Assembly (NCBI RefSeq): GCF_026625565.1 | Contig: NZ_CP112998.1 | Coordinates: 498,501-562,500, forward strand | Length of the DNA stretch: 64,000 nt | Source: Dyadobacter pollutisoli | Lineage (GTDB): Bacteria; Bacteroidota; Bacteroidia; Cytophagales; Spirosomataceae | Reading direction: 5' to 3' | Shown here: piece after piece, positions 34,999-43,475 of the stretch | How the letters are laid out: each line of letters starts with the position of its first letter | How positions within the stretch are numbered: position 1 is the stretch's first letter | Notes under the pieces: generated by a model | What the model saw: the letters and a program-made list of their open reading frames with translations, nothing else | Databases searched by the model: none | What the model was told of the DNA's origin: nothing | Position numbers and translations under genes: made by a program

Positions 34999-37386
34999 AT
35001 GCTACAAAACTATTTCAAGATCGCCTGGCGAAACCTCATCCGAAACAAAACTTACAGCATTCTCATACTAGCAGGACTAGCCTCGGGTATGACTTGTGCG
35101 GCTGCATTATGGCTCTATGTTCATGACGAATTAAGCTATGATCGCTATCATAAGCATGCGGAATGTATTTTCAGAATAAACCTTGACATCAAATGGTCGG
35201 GTAATGAGTACAAAATGGGCATCACGTCTTCACCTTTCGGTCCTGTACTACAACAGGAGTTTCCGGAAATCAATAATACGTTGAGGGTCAAAAAAAGTGA
35301 CCAGAAGTTTAAGGTAGGTGAAAAGTCTATCAATGTGAAGGGCATGATCTACGCAGATTCTTCATTGTTTTCTTTTTTTGATCACAAATTCATAGAAGGT
35401 AATCCTCAAACAGCATTATCAACTCGTAACAGCCTCGTTATGACGGAGAAGTTGGCTTTGTTCTTGTTTGGTAAAACCTCGGGACTTATTGGTAAGGTTG
35501 TTACCGTAAAAGAAAATCTGCCGTTTACGGTCTCGGGCATTATCCGGGAAGTTCCTGCCAATCACCATCTGAAGTTCGACGCCATTTTGCCTTATTATAA
35601 TCAGGAAGTAAGCGGCATTGACCTTGACAAATGGGATAGTTTTAATTCCATGACTTATGTGATGCTTAACGACCCGGGGGCTGCGGGTAAATTGGAAAGC
35701 AAAATGCCCGCCTTCTACAAAAAATACATTGCCAAGGCGATCAATGATACCAACGATTCCAAGGTAAGTTTTCATATTGCTTTTCAACCGCTGGGAGATA
35801 TTCACCTTAAGTCTTCTCATTTAATGGGTGAGGAGAATGGCAGCAGCATGAGTTATGTGTACACGTTTTCGGTGATTGGCTTGTTCATTCTTTTGATCGC
35901 CATGGTTAATTACATTAATCTGGCTACGGCTCGTTCAATGGGGCGAGCCAAAGAGATTGGCATACGGAAAGCCGCCGGTTCTCAAAGGTTCCAGCTGATA
36001 AACCAGTTTCTGTCTGAATCCATTCTGATGTCTTTTCTGGCAATGGTTTTGGGCCTGGTGCTGCTTTATGCGTTGCTCCCTTTCTTCAATCAGATCGCTG
36101 ATAAAACTCTGACTTTTGATATAACCGATTTCAGAACGGCTGCATTGTTTGTCGGATTGACGCTGGTAACCGGGCTGATCAGTGGCATTTATCCTGCTTT
36201 TATTTTGTCGCGGTTTAAGCCTGCAGCAGTACTGAAAGGTGCCATCGCCAGAAATAGCAAAGGAATATTTCTGAGAAAGTCGTTGGTAATATTGCAGTTC
36301 TCCATTTCAATGGTCATGGTTGTCGGGACGATTACCGTGTACCGCCAACTGCAATATATGAAGCAAACCGGGTTGGGTTTTAATCAGCAGCAAGTCATTT
36401 TCATACCGTTAAAAGGCCAGTCGGTTTTACAGTCGGCAGAAGTTTTAAAAAGCAAATTATTGCAGAACCCCGTCATTGCCAGCGCTAGTTTGACCAATGG
36501 CAGCATCGGCGATGGTTTGAATAACAAATCGACTTTTTCTTTCTACGCAAAAGGAGCGGAAATACCAGTTAGTTCGGAATATTTCAATGTTGATACTGAT
36601 TTTCTGAATGTCCTGCAAATCCGTTTACTGGAAGGCCGGAATTTTACATCAGACTTGGACAATGACAGCTCAGATGCGGTTCTGGTTAATCAGGCAATGC
36701 TGAAACGATTGGGTTGGAAGGATCACAAGGCAGGTTTAATTGAGGTCGATGCAAGAAGAGTTCAGATAACGGGTGTGATCCAAGATTTTCACTTGCGGTC
36801 GCTTCACACACAGATCGAGCCTTTGGTATTGATTTTAAAGAAAAGAGAGGCAGCTAACCTGCTCATACGTGTTTCAGGAAACAATATACCTGCTGCCCTG
36901 AATTATATCAGGCATACATTCAGTGAGGTTAATACGGGTCAACCGTTTGAATATGCTTTCCTGGATCAAACATTTGCCAGGCAATACAACGCCGACGAGC
37001 GAAAAGGTAATTTATTTCTCGCATTTTCCGGGATTGCCATTATTATTGCCTGCCTGGGATTGTTTGGTCTGGCTACTTTTACCGCGGAACAACGTACGAA
37101 AGAGATTGGTGTGCGTAAAGTACTAGGCGCATCGGTTGCGAGCGTAGTGGCATTATTGTCAACCGATTTTATCAAACTGATCATTATTTCGATCGTCATT
37201 TCCGCGCCCATTGGTTGGTATATTATGCAAATATGGCTGCGCGGCTTCGCTTATAAGATTGGAGTTGAATGGTGGATTTTCGCTGTTGCAGGTTTCCTTT
37301 CGGTGCTCATAGCCCTGCTGACGGTAAGTTTTCAGAGCATTAAAGCCGCTTTGTGTAATCCGGTTAAAAGCTTGCGGGCTGAGTAA
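34999..37386 (+). CDS. FtsX/MacB-type ABC transporter permease
   Basis: A 795-residue permease from the ATG at 34999 (an in-frame start at 34945 adds 18 unlikely residues). The N-terminal LQNYFKIAWRNLIRNKTYS opens the MacB periplasmic core domain, followed by two FtsX modules: one near YVYTFSVIGLFILLIAMVNYINLATARS with KEIGIRKAAG, one near the C terminus with RTKEIGVRKVLGASVASVV. Many Bacteroidota carry such lone permeases, which export or signal envelope stress or peptides. No ATPase gene is adjacent. Confidence 0.88.
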   Translation: MLQNYFKIAWRNLIRNKTYSILILAGLASGMTCAAALWLYVHDELSYDRYHKHAECIFRINLDIKWSGNEYKMGITSSPFGPVLQQEFPEINNTLRVKKSDQKFKVGEKSINVKGMIYADSSLFSFFDHKFIEGNPQTALSTRNSLVMTEKLALFLFGKTSGLIGKVVTVKENLPFTVSGIIREVPANHHLKFDAILPYYNQEVSGIDLDKWDSFNSMTYVMLNDPGAAGKLESKMPAFYKKYIAKAINDTNDSKVSFHIAFQPLGDIHLKSSHLMGEENGSSMSYVYTFSVIGLFILLIAMVNYINLATARSMGRAKEIGIRKAAGSQRFQLINQFLSESILMSFLAMVLGLVLLYALLPFFNQIADKTLTFDITDFRTAALFVGLTLVTGLISGIYPAFILSRFKPAAVLKGAIARNSKGIFLRKSLVILQFSISMVMVVGTITVYRQLQYMKQTGLGFNQQQVIFIPLKGQSVLQSAEVLKSKLLQNPVIASASLTNGSIGDGLNNKSTFSFYAKGAEIPVSSEYFNVDTDFLNVLQIRLLEGRNFTSDLDNDSSDAVLVNQAMLKRLGWKDHKAGLIEVDARRVQITGVIQDFHLRSLHTQIEPLVLILKKREAANLLIRVSGNNIPAALNYIRHTFSEVNTGQPFEYAFLDQTFARQYNADERKGNLFLAFSGIAIIIACLGLFGLATFTAEQRTKEIGVRKVLGASVASVVALLSTDFIKLIIISIVISAPIGWYIMQIWLRGFAYKIGVEWWIFAVAGFLSVLIALLTVSFQSIKAALCNPVKSLRAE

Positions 37387-37390
37387 AAAA

Positions 37391-37440
37391 TTCCAGTCAT
37401 CATAACCCAGGGTTTAAACCCTGGGTTATGATGACTGGAA
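37391..37440. terminator. Perfect 50-bp palindrome between convergent genes
   Basis: Bases 37391-37440 are identical to their reverse complement over all 50 positions, with centre GGGTTTAAACCC and no loop. It starts 4 bp after the permease stop and ends 10 bp before the susD stop. It could end both transcripts, or be a copy of a dispersed palindromic element. Confidence 0.85.
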
Positions 37441-37450
37441 TCAAACCAGA

Positions 37451-39145
37451 TCAATACCCGTCATTCTGCTTCAAATACCCCGGAACGTTTGAGGCACCGT
37501 CGATAGCAGTTTGTGGGATTGGGAAGATTCTTTTCTTTACGTCGGAGTTAGTCTTTTCAGTCCATTTTCCTTCATACTTGCCAAAACGGATCATATCGCT
37601 CCTGCGAAGCATTTCCCAGTAAAATTCGAATCCTCTTTCACGGAAAAGCAGATCCAGGTCCATATCCGTTAATGCTGGCGGCGCCATTGTAGCTGTTCTG
37701 GAAGCTCTTACCAGGTTTACATCGGCCAATGCACTTGCCGCATCATTGCTTTTGCGCAATTTAGCTTCTGCGCGCATCATATATATGTCCGCAAGACGCA
37801 GGATTACGATGTCCGCATCACCTTTGTTCCGTCCTGTGTTCGACTCACTGCCAAACTCGTATTTTTCTACACGGAAACCTGTGTTATAATTGCTGCCCGC
37901 CGTTGTGAAATCGATCAGCTCGGAGAAGTTTACGGCCAGATTTGCTTTATTACGCGTTACATAAGAGAGTTTTCCAACTTTCAGTTTGCCATCAGGACAT
38001 CTTACAAATGCTCCGTTCACACGCAATGCGCCGTACTGCTGGCCTCTCAATATTCCGCGGTTGATTTTATAATCTGCGTCATTAATACAGGTATCGGCCT
38101 GATTGGAATAAACAGACATATTCTCCTGATAAAAACGGGGGTCACGTTTTGGGTCAACTGCTCCGTAAGCCTGCACCCATGACTGGTAAAAGTCAGATGT
38201 AATACCTGGTCCGTCGGTTCCGTTTGCTGCCGGGAATGCGGCTAGCGGGAACTGGTCGCCGGAAATAGAAAAGTAAGCCATACGGTTATGTCCGTTCAGA
38301 TCGGCCCGCTGATCCACCGCAAATATCAATTCTTCGTTTGTATGGTTTTTGTTTCCGAAAATGGCGAAGTAATCCGATGACAATTTAGCCTGGCCGGAGG
38401 CAATGACCTTATCTGTATACTGGATCACTTTGTCCATGTCAGCGGCAGGGAAAGTGAATGTAGGCGAATAAATGTTACGGTACACAGGCGCATTCAAATA
38501 CAAGCGCGCCAGAAGTCCCCATACGGCTGCCTGGTTCAATCTTCCAGGTCCAACAACGGACTTAGGCTGTACAAGCGGCTCAACTGCAAGTAGCTCGCTT
38601 TCAATGTATTTCACAGCTTCGTCGCCTCTGATAATGACAGAAGCCACATTCGGATCATCTTTTACAAACACAATCCCGAACATATCAAGCATGATCAGGT
38701 TGTAGTAAGCCCTCATCCCTCTTGCTTCTGCGCTATACAACGCTGCTGTCGTCGCAGTGGAGTTTTTCAATCCGCTGATAGCCGTGATCGACCTTGAAAT
38801 AGACTGCGCCAATGTGTTCCAGGTACTGTTCACGTTAGGATCTGTGCTGGTCGTATTATGTTGGTGCAAAGCGAGATAGATACCATTGTCGCCCCAGTCC
38901 GTTCCGCCGCGATAAGGCAGGATCGCCTCGTCTGTGGAAATTTCGTTAAGAGCAAAGTAGGTGGTATGCTGGAACAAGTTCGGAAGGAGCGCGTAAACGG
39001 GTGCTATAAGACCATTCGCAGTTTCCTCCGGGGACAAGTTGGCTTTAAGCGTTTCGTCTAAAACCTGTTCTTCCAGATCGGTACAGCCCGGTGCTAAAAA
39101 TAATAAGCTGGCAACCGTAAATATGAGTGATAATTTCTTTTTCAT
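37451..39145 (-). CDS. SusD/RagB-type nutrient-binding outer-membrane lipoprotein
   Basis: A 564-residue surface lipoprotein with lipobox LFLAPGC. SusD features are the N-terminal SPEETANGLIAPVYALLPNLF, a helical tetratricopeptide-like core, ADIVILRLADIYMMRAEAKLR and a C-terminal RGFEFYWEMLRRSDMIRFGKYEGKW with KRIFPIPQTAID. It is 10 bp downstream of the SusC gene. It captures the ligand for the TonB-dependent partner. Two LacI operator palindromes upstream of susC suggest the ligand relates to inositol (inference). Confidence 0.95.
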   Translation of the reverse strand: MKKKLSLIFTVASLLFLAPGCTDLEEQVLDETLKANLSPEETANGLIAPVYALLPNLFQHTTYFALNEISTDEAILPYRGGTDWGDNGIYLALHQHNTTSTDPNVNSTWNTLAQSISRSITAISGLKNSTATTAALYSAEARGMRAYYNLIMLDMFGIVFVKDDPNVASVIIRGDEAVKYIESELLAVEPLVQPKSVVGPGRLNQAAVWGLLARLYLNAPVYRNIYSPTFTFPAADMDKVIQYTDKVIASGQAKLSSDYFAIFGNKNHTNEELIFAVDQRADLNGHNRMAYFSISGDQFPLAAFPAANGTDGPGITSDFYQSWVQAYGAVDPKRDPRFYQENMSVYSNQADTCINDADYKINRGILRGQQYGALRVNGAFVRCPDGKLKVGKLSYVTRNKANLAVNFSELIDFTTAGSNYNTGFRVEKYEFGSESNTGRNKGDADIVILRLADIYMMRAEAKLRKSNDAASALADVNLVRASRTATMAPPALTDMDLDLLFRERGFEFYWEMLRRSDMIRFGKYEGKWTEKTNSDVKKRIFPIPQTAIDGASNVPGYLKQNDGY

Positions 39146-39155
39146 GTTTTAAATA

Positions 39156-42100
39156 TTAAAAGCCAACATTTACACCAAAAAGGATTGTTTTAGCCTTTGG
39201 ATAACTTAAATAGTCAATTCCATAAGAAGTAATACCGTTGATCGAGCGGTCGTTGTTCACTTCCGGATCGTAGCCATTGTACTTGGTCCACAAAGCCAGG
39301 TTCTGACCTGTAACCGACAACCTAACTGTCTGAACCCATTTGCTAATACCAAGCTTGGTCGTATTCAGATTGTATCCCAAAACCAGGTTATTCAATCTCA
39401 GGTAAGCACCATTTTTCAAATATCTGGTAGAAACCGGAGCAGAGTTATTGACCGATTCCGCAGCATCTGCATAAGATTCCGGCGTTACGTTTACACCTTT
39501 TGATAGTTTCAGCTTGTAGAAATTGGAGTTGGCCGTGTTGTCATAAACCTTGTTTCCGGCAACACCATTAAAGTTTGCTGTCAGGTCAAATCCTTTGAAA
39601 GAAACATTACCGTTGAAATTATACATCCGGGTAGGAAGCGCTGTTCCTGCGGCAATGCGATCCTTGTCGGTAATAATTCCGTCGCCATCCACGTCCCTGA
39701 ATTTGCTGATCCCCTTTTCATCAAAACCAATAAATTCTTTCAGGAAGAATGTTCCGATTGGCTGGTTGTTAATGTATCCGTTGATCGTCGCCGACGTCAA
39801 ACCTGAACCTTGCGCTGCGCCCGAAGGGATTACAGAATACGGTGAGCCTGTAACGTCATTTTTAATGAAAGTAACGTTTCCGCCAAACGAGTAGCGCAGT
39901 CCGTTGTCCAGCGCATTTCTATAATTAAGGTCGATTTCAAGGCCCTGGTTCTTGATTTTCATATTCGGCACATTGGTCCAGAATGTTCCGGCTGGCTGAA
40001 TAGGATCGGAAGGAATGACTTCAAGCAGAATCTTTTCAGATGTTTTGGTGAAGTAATCAATCTCACCGCTCAATGCGCCTTTGAACAGAGAAAAGTCAAG
40101 TCCTATGTCAGTTTGTTTGGAAACTTCCCATTGAATGTCAGGATTCGCGAGCCTTGTGTTGGTAGTACCGGCAGGATAAGCGCCCGTGCCGATCGGATAA
40201 CTCGTAGTTCCCGAAACAGCCGAAGTAAACCGTGCCTGGGTAATTTTCGAAGGAATTTCCTGATTTCCGGTTGATCCCCAGCCTGCACGAAGTTTCAGGT
40301 CGGAGAAAGGGGACGATTTCATGAAAGGCTCCTCAGAAATTCTCCAACCCAATGAGAATGAAGGGAAATAACCATATTTATTATTAGCACCAAATTTCGA
40401 AGATCCGTCAACCCGCAGCGTTGCAGTAGCGAGATACTTGTCTTTGAAAGCATAGTTAACACGTCCAAAAAACGATTGAAGCTCGTTGATCGTGGCAAAA
40501 CCGCCAGGTTGGTTCAGTACCAATGTCAGGTCTTGTCCAAGGCCAGGATTGTAGATAGGCTCAATGTCCGAAATTGGGAATTTGTTGATGCTGAAATTTT
40601 TACCCGAAAGTGAAATGTGCTGGTAAGAGTGACCTACCAATGCGCTGAAACTATGCAGCTTGTTGTTAACAGTATATGTCAGGTAGTTCTCAATCAGACG
40701 GTTGGAGTTTTTGAGCTGATAGTTTTCAAGTCGTCCGATTTCGAAAGGAACTGTATTAGGCAAGGTCTGCTTGTCTTGTATCGCAGTAGAGTTGTCGAGC
40801 CCGAAGTTCAGTTTGTAAACCAAACCCTTAATGATTGTTACCGAAGGAGAAATACTTGCGAGAACCCTGTTAGTGCTCAAAAGTTCTTTGTAAAGCATCA
40901 GAGAAATCAGCGGGTTTGTACCATCCTGATATCTGGATGGATTTCCGTCGGCGTCATAAGGAGCATAAGTTGGGTTTGCCGTGATAGCGCCGCCGATCAT
41001 ACCCTGAATGTTCGGTCTTTTGTTTTTCGTATTGGTCGCATTCAGGTTAACATCCAGTGTGACGCGGTCGTTCAGCAATTTTTGGGATAGGTTAACACGT
41101 CCTGTATAACGGTCCTGCTGGCTGCCTTTAAGAATTCCCTGCTGCTTCTGCGTTCCGAATGAACCGTAATAAGTCATTTTATCCGTGCCGCCACCAATGG
41201 AAATATTATGGTTATGCGTAGTAGCAGAACGTGAGATTTCCTTTTGCCAATCGGTATTCGCTTTGCCGTCAACTACGGTACCGCCCAATTTGGCAGCTTC
41301 GGAAACGAAATCCGGCCCTGAAAGAACATCCAATGGACGTGCCATCGTGGAAATACCCAATGTTCCGGAGTAGGTAACACTTGCCTGGCCGGATTTGCCT
41401 TTTTTGGTGGTGATCAAAATTACACCATTGGCACCCCTCGCACCGTAAATTGCTGTCGCTGACGCGTCTTTCAAAACGTCCATCGACTCAATGTCCTGTG
41501 GATTGAGGAAGTTTAGTGGGTTGGTATCTCCACCTGTTCCGCTATTGTCCAGTGCCATCCCGTCCACAACGAAAAGCGGTGTGCTGCCTGTCCGCACACC
41601 ACCAGGTCCACGAACGGTAATGTTGGTTTTACCACCTGGCTCACCTGTTGCCGACGTAACGTTAACACCTGATACTTTTCCTTGCAGAAGTTGCTCGGGG
41701 GAGTTAATGATCCCGGTGTTGAAATCGGAGCTTTTCAGTGATTTCACGGAGCCGGTAATGTCTTTTTTTACAGTACTGCCGTAACCTACTACCACTACTT
41801 CACCCAAATTGGAAACCGCTTCTTTCAGCTTAATTTCAATGGAGTTGTTGTTGGATTCAGTAAGAAGGAAATCGGCCAGTGTCTGTTTTTCAAAACCAAT
41901 GTAGCTGAATTCAAGATTGTACCGGGTTCCTGTTTGTAAATTATTGAACGTAAACGCACCGGATTCATTGGTAGTTGTGCCCTGCTTGTTGCTGCCGGTC
42001 ACTTCCGAGATGACCACCGTAACGCCTGGAAGCCCTTCTGCGGTACCGTCGGTGAGGACTTTACCGGTCAAAGTGATTTCCTTCAATATATTCATGTGTT

Positions 42101-42239
42101 TTTCAACATGTCTGGGTTGGCTTTCCGGAACCGGTACTTCGGCTGCGGCTATTGCGTGCAAGCCGAAAACGGCGGTTGCCTGCAACAAGCAGTTTCGAAT
42201 CATCCCGGTTCTGACTGATAGAGTCAAAATTTTTCTCAT
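39156..42239 (-). CDS. SusC/RagA-type TonB-dependent outer-membrane transporter
   Basis: A 1027-residue TonB-dependent receptor. It has a signal region, a carboxypeptidase-regulatory-like domain (about residues 55-140, LTGKVLTDGTAEGLPGV), a TonB box region near VVVVGYGSTVKKDITGSV, the plug (LLQGKVSGVNVTS, IYGARGANGVILITTK) and a 22-strand barrel ending NVGF. There is no STN domain, so it is not an anti-sigma-coupled receptor. It imports a ligand across the outer membrane with its SusD partner. Confidence 0.95.
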   Translation of the reverse strand: MRKILTLSVRTGMIRNCLLQATAVFGLHAIAAAEVPVPESQPRHVEKHMNILKEITLTGKVLTDGTAEGLPGVTVVISEVTGSNKQGTTTNESGAFTFNNLQTGTRYNLEFSYIGFEKQTLADFLLTESNNNSIEIKLKEAVSNLGEVVVVGYGSTVKKDITGSVKSLKSSDFNTGIINSPEQLLQGKVSGVNVTSATGEPGGKTNITVRGPGGVRTGSTPLFVVDGMALDNSGTGGDTNPLNFLNPQDIESMDVLKDASATAIYGARGANGVILITTKKGKSGQASVTYSGTLGISTMARPLDVLSGPDFVSEAAKLGGTVVDGKANTDWQKEISRSATTHNHNISIGGGTDKMTYYGSFGTQKQQGILKGSQQDRYTGRVNLSQKLLNDRVTLDVNLNATNTKNKRPNIQGMIGGAITANPTYAPYDADGNPSRYQDGTNPLISLMLYKELLSTNRVLASISPSVTIIKGLVYKLNFGLDNSTAIQDKQTLPNTVPFEIGRLENYQLKNSNRLIENYLTYTVNNKLHSFSALVGHSYQHISLSGKNFSINKFPISDIEPIYNPGLGQDLTLVLNQPGGFATINELQSFFGRVNYAFKDKYLATATLRVDGSSKFGANNKYGYFPSFSLGWRISEEPFMKSSPFSDLKLRAGWGSTGNQEIPSKITQARFTSAVSGTTSYPIGTGAYPAGTTNTRLANPDIQWEVSKQTDIGLDFSLFKGALSGEIDYFTKTSEKILLEVIPSDPIQPAGTFWTNVPNMKIKNQGLEIDLNYRNALDNGLRYSFGGNVTFIKNDVTGSPYSVIPSGAAQGSGLTSATINGYINNQPIGTFFLKEFIGFDEKGISKFRDVDGDGIITDKDRIAAGTALPTRMYNFNGNVSFKGFDLTANFNGVAGNKVYDNTANSNFYKLKLSKGVNVTPESYADAAESVNNSAPVSTRYLKNGAYLRLNNLVLGYNLNTTKLGISKWVQTVRLSVTGQNLALWTKYNGYDPEVNNDRSINGITSYGIDYLSYPKAKTILFGVNVGF

Positions 42240-42296
42240 AATCGTAGATTAATGGATTGAACTGTTAAAAAAATGGTAAAAAACTGAATTAAAGCG

Positions 42297-42345
42297 CCAT
42301 CGAATCGCGGCCATCGAATGGCGGCCATCGAATGGAGGACCATCG
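42297..42345. repeat. 14-bp tandem repeat upstream of susC
   Basis: Three 14-bp units beginning CCATCGAAT (42297, 42311 and 42325) and a diverged fourth at 42340 (CCATCGG), between the LacI operators and the susC start. It is likely in the 5' leader. Confidence 0.7.
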
Positions 42346-42424
42346 GAGAGGATGGTAAAAGGTCTTCACATACAAGATTACCGATTGTATTTTTAAAATA
42401 AATAATAGAAAATAGCCAATACCC

Positions 42425-42462
42425 AATGCAAACGTTTGAAATTTTATGCAAACGTTTGAAAA
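42425..42462. promoter_or_regulatory. Two LacI-type operators 20 bp apart upstream of susC
   Basis: TGCAAACGTTTGAA occurs twice, with the palindromic CAAACGTTTG at 42429-42438 and 42449-42458, exactly two helical turns apart. The same sequence lies in the iolB/lacI promoter region. Confidence 0.8.
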
Positions 42463-42727
42463 AATATTAGGATTAAATTGGATGAAAATGAGAAGGTATT
42501 CAATGTGTATTGGAATAGTAATTTGTGTTCATTTAAAAGTTAAAATTTACTCCGAAACAGAAGCATTAACCACTTTTGATAAGCAAAAGTGTAGGATACA
42601 CAACCAATAAACGCAGTATTGGACTTTAAGGAATTGTTAAATCGAAGTAGAAGCAAGTAGAGGATGGCTTTTCAGGCGTCCTGAATTGTAGAAGTTATAC
42701 TCTGATTAGCCGGAGCTGGGGGAAATG
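42463..42727. other. Upstream remainder of susC intergenic region
   Basis: About 265 bp between the small helical gene and the susC operators, in a 488-bp gap. It contains one inverted repeat, CACTTTTG-ATAAG-CAAAAGTG at 42571-42591. No coding frame is recognised. Confidence 0.45.
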
Positions 42728-42961
42728 TTATGCCGCGCTGTCTAAACGATCGATTTGCACAGACAAGCCATAAGTTTGCATGAGTGTATTGAGCTCAGCC
42801 TGATGTTTTTTCAATAGCTGCTGATAGTCATTGATCTGGCCTACGGAATCTCCATGCTCCTGGTGGAGCTGTAATGTACGATTTGTCAATGCGATAAGCT
42901 CCAATAAGCGAGACACTTTGAGTCCCCATTCGTGAAGCTGCGGTAATTCTTTTTCTTCCAT
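42728..42961 (-). CDS. Small helical protein paired with NTase-like gene
   Basis: A 77-residue protein from the ATG at 42961 (the in-frame TTG at 42967 is less likely). It is leucine-rich, glutamine-rich and predicted to be two long helices (LHEWGLKVSRLLELIALTNRTLQLHQEH, QLLKKHQAELNTLMQTYGL), like a coiled-coil. It starts 2 bp after the stop of the nucleotidyltransferase-like gene, so they are cotranscribed. The arrangement resembles two-gene toxin-antitoxin or enzyme-partner modules, but function is unknown. Confidence 0.65.
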   Translation of the reverse strand: MEEKELPQLHEWGLKVSRLLELIALTNRTLQLHQEHGDSVGQINDYQQLLKKHQAELNTLMQTYGLSVQIDRLDSAA

Positions 42962-42963
42962 GA

Positions 42964-43425
42964 TCAATGATTTAGTTGAATAAATCCTTTTTTTCGATCA
43001 GTCCTTGATCTGCTGAATTGATAAAGCCATTGGAGGTTATCTGCCTGGTAAAGAACGTGCTTTTTATGATTTTCTGAATAAACTGGAACAAAATAACCGT
43101 CAATTCGGGCATCTGTGTTGTTTCGGAAATCTCGTAGTGAGTCTATCTTGCTTTCATTGGCTGCATAAATTTCCCAATCAACGAATGTCACCAGATCGAT
43201 ATCATTTGGGTTTAATTTATTGGTAACGAAACTGCCGTCGACCCATTGAAAGAAATCATTTCCCAAGATATTCTTCAATGAAATTAGATAATCTGAAAAC
43301 TCCCCAAATAGATTTTTCCGTGTTATCGATTGTGGGAAACGATGAACAAAATTTGCTTCAAACGTCATCCAATCTGTTTTAATGACAGTATAAGGACTCA
43401 AATTACCAAGATTGTCAAATTCCAA
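42964..43425 (-). CDS. Nucleotidyltransferase-like protein (DUF6932 type)
   Basis: A 153-residue protein with a minimal nucleotidyltransferase signature: Gly-Ser at 64-65 in WVDGSFVTNK and Asp-Ile-Asp at 75-77 in PNDIDLVTF, with a possible third acidic residue at Asp109. The conserved N-terminal GNLSPY segment requires a TTG start at 43425, as no upstream ATG is in frame; the only later ATG (residue 20) would remove it. Family members occur next to short helical genes. The function, possibly AMP or NMP transfer to a partner, is not established. Confidence 0.7.
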   Translation of the reverse strand: MEFDNLGNLSPYTVIKTDWMTFEANFVHRFPQSITRKNLFGEFSDYLISLKNILGNDFFQWVDGSFVTNKLNPNDIDLVTFVDWEIYAANESKIDSLRDFRNNTDARIDGYFVPVYSENHKKHVLYQADNLQWLYQFSRSRTDRKKGFIQLNH

Positions 43426-43475
43426 ATCAATTCATTTTAAAATTTGATAGTCAATTTTGGGTAAAGATAATTATT

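Noticed and set aside
37482..37491. GGAACGTTTG resembling the LacI operator
   Set aside because: It lies inside the end of susD and is not palindromic beyond six bases.
42571..42591. Inverted repeat CACTTTTG-N5-CAAAAGTG as an operator
   Set aside because: It is AT-rich and far from any start, and no second copy was found; the evidence is too weak to call a site.
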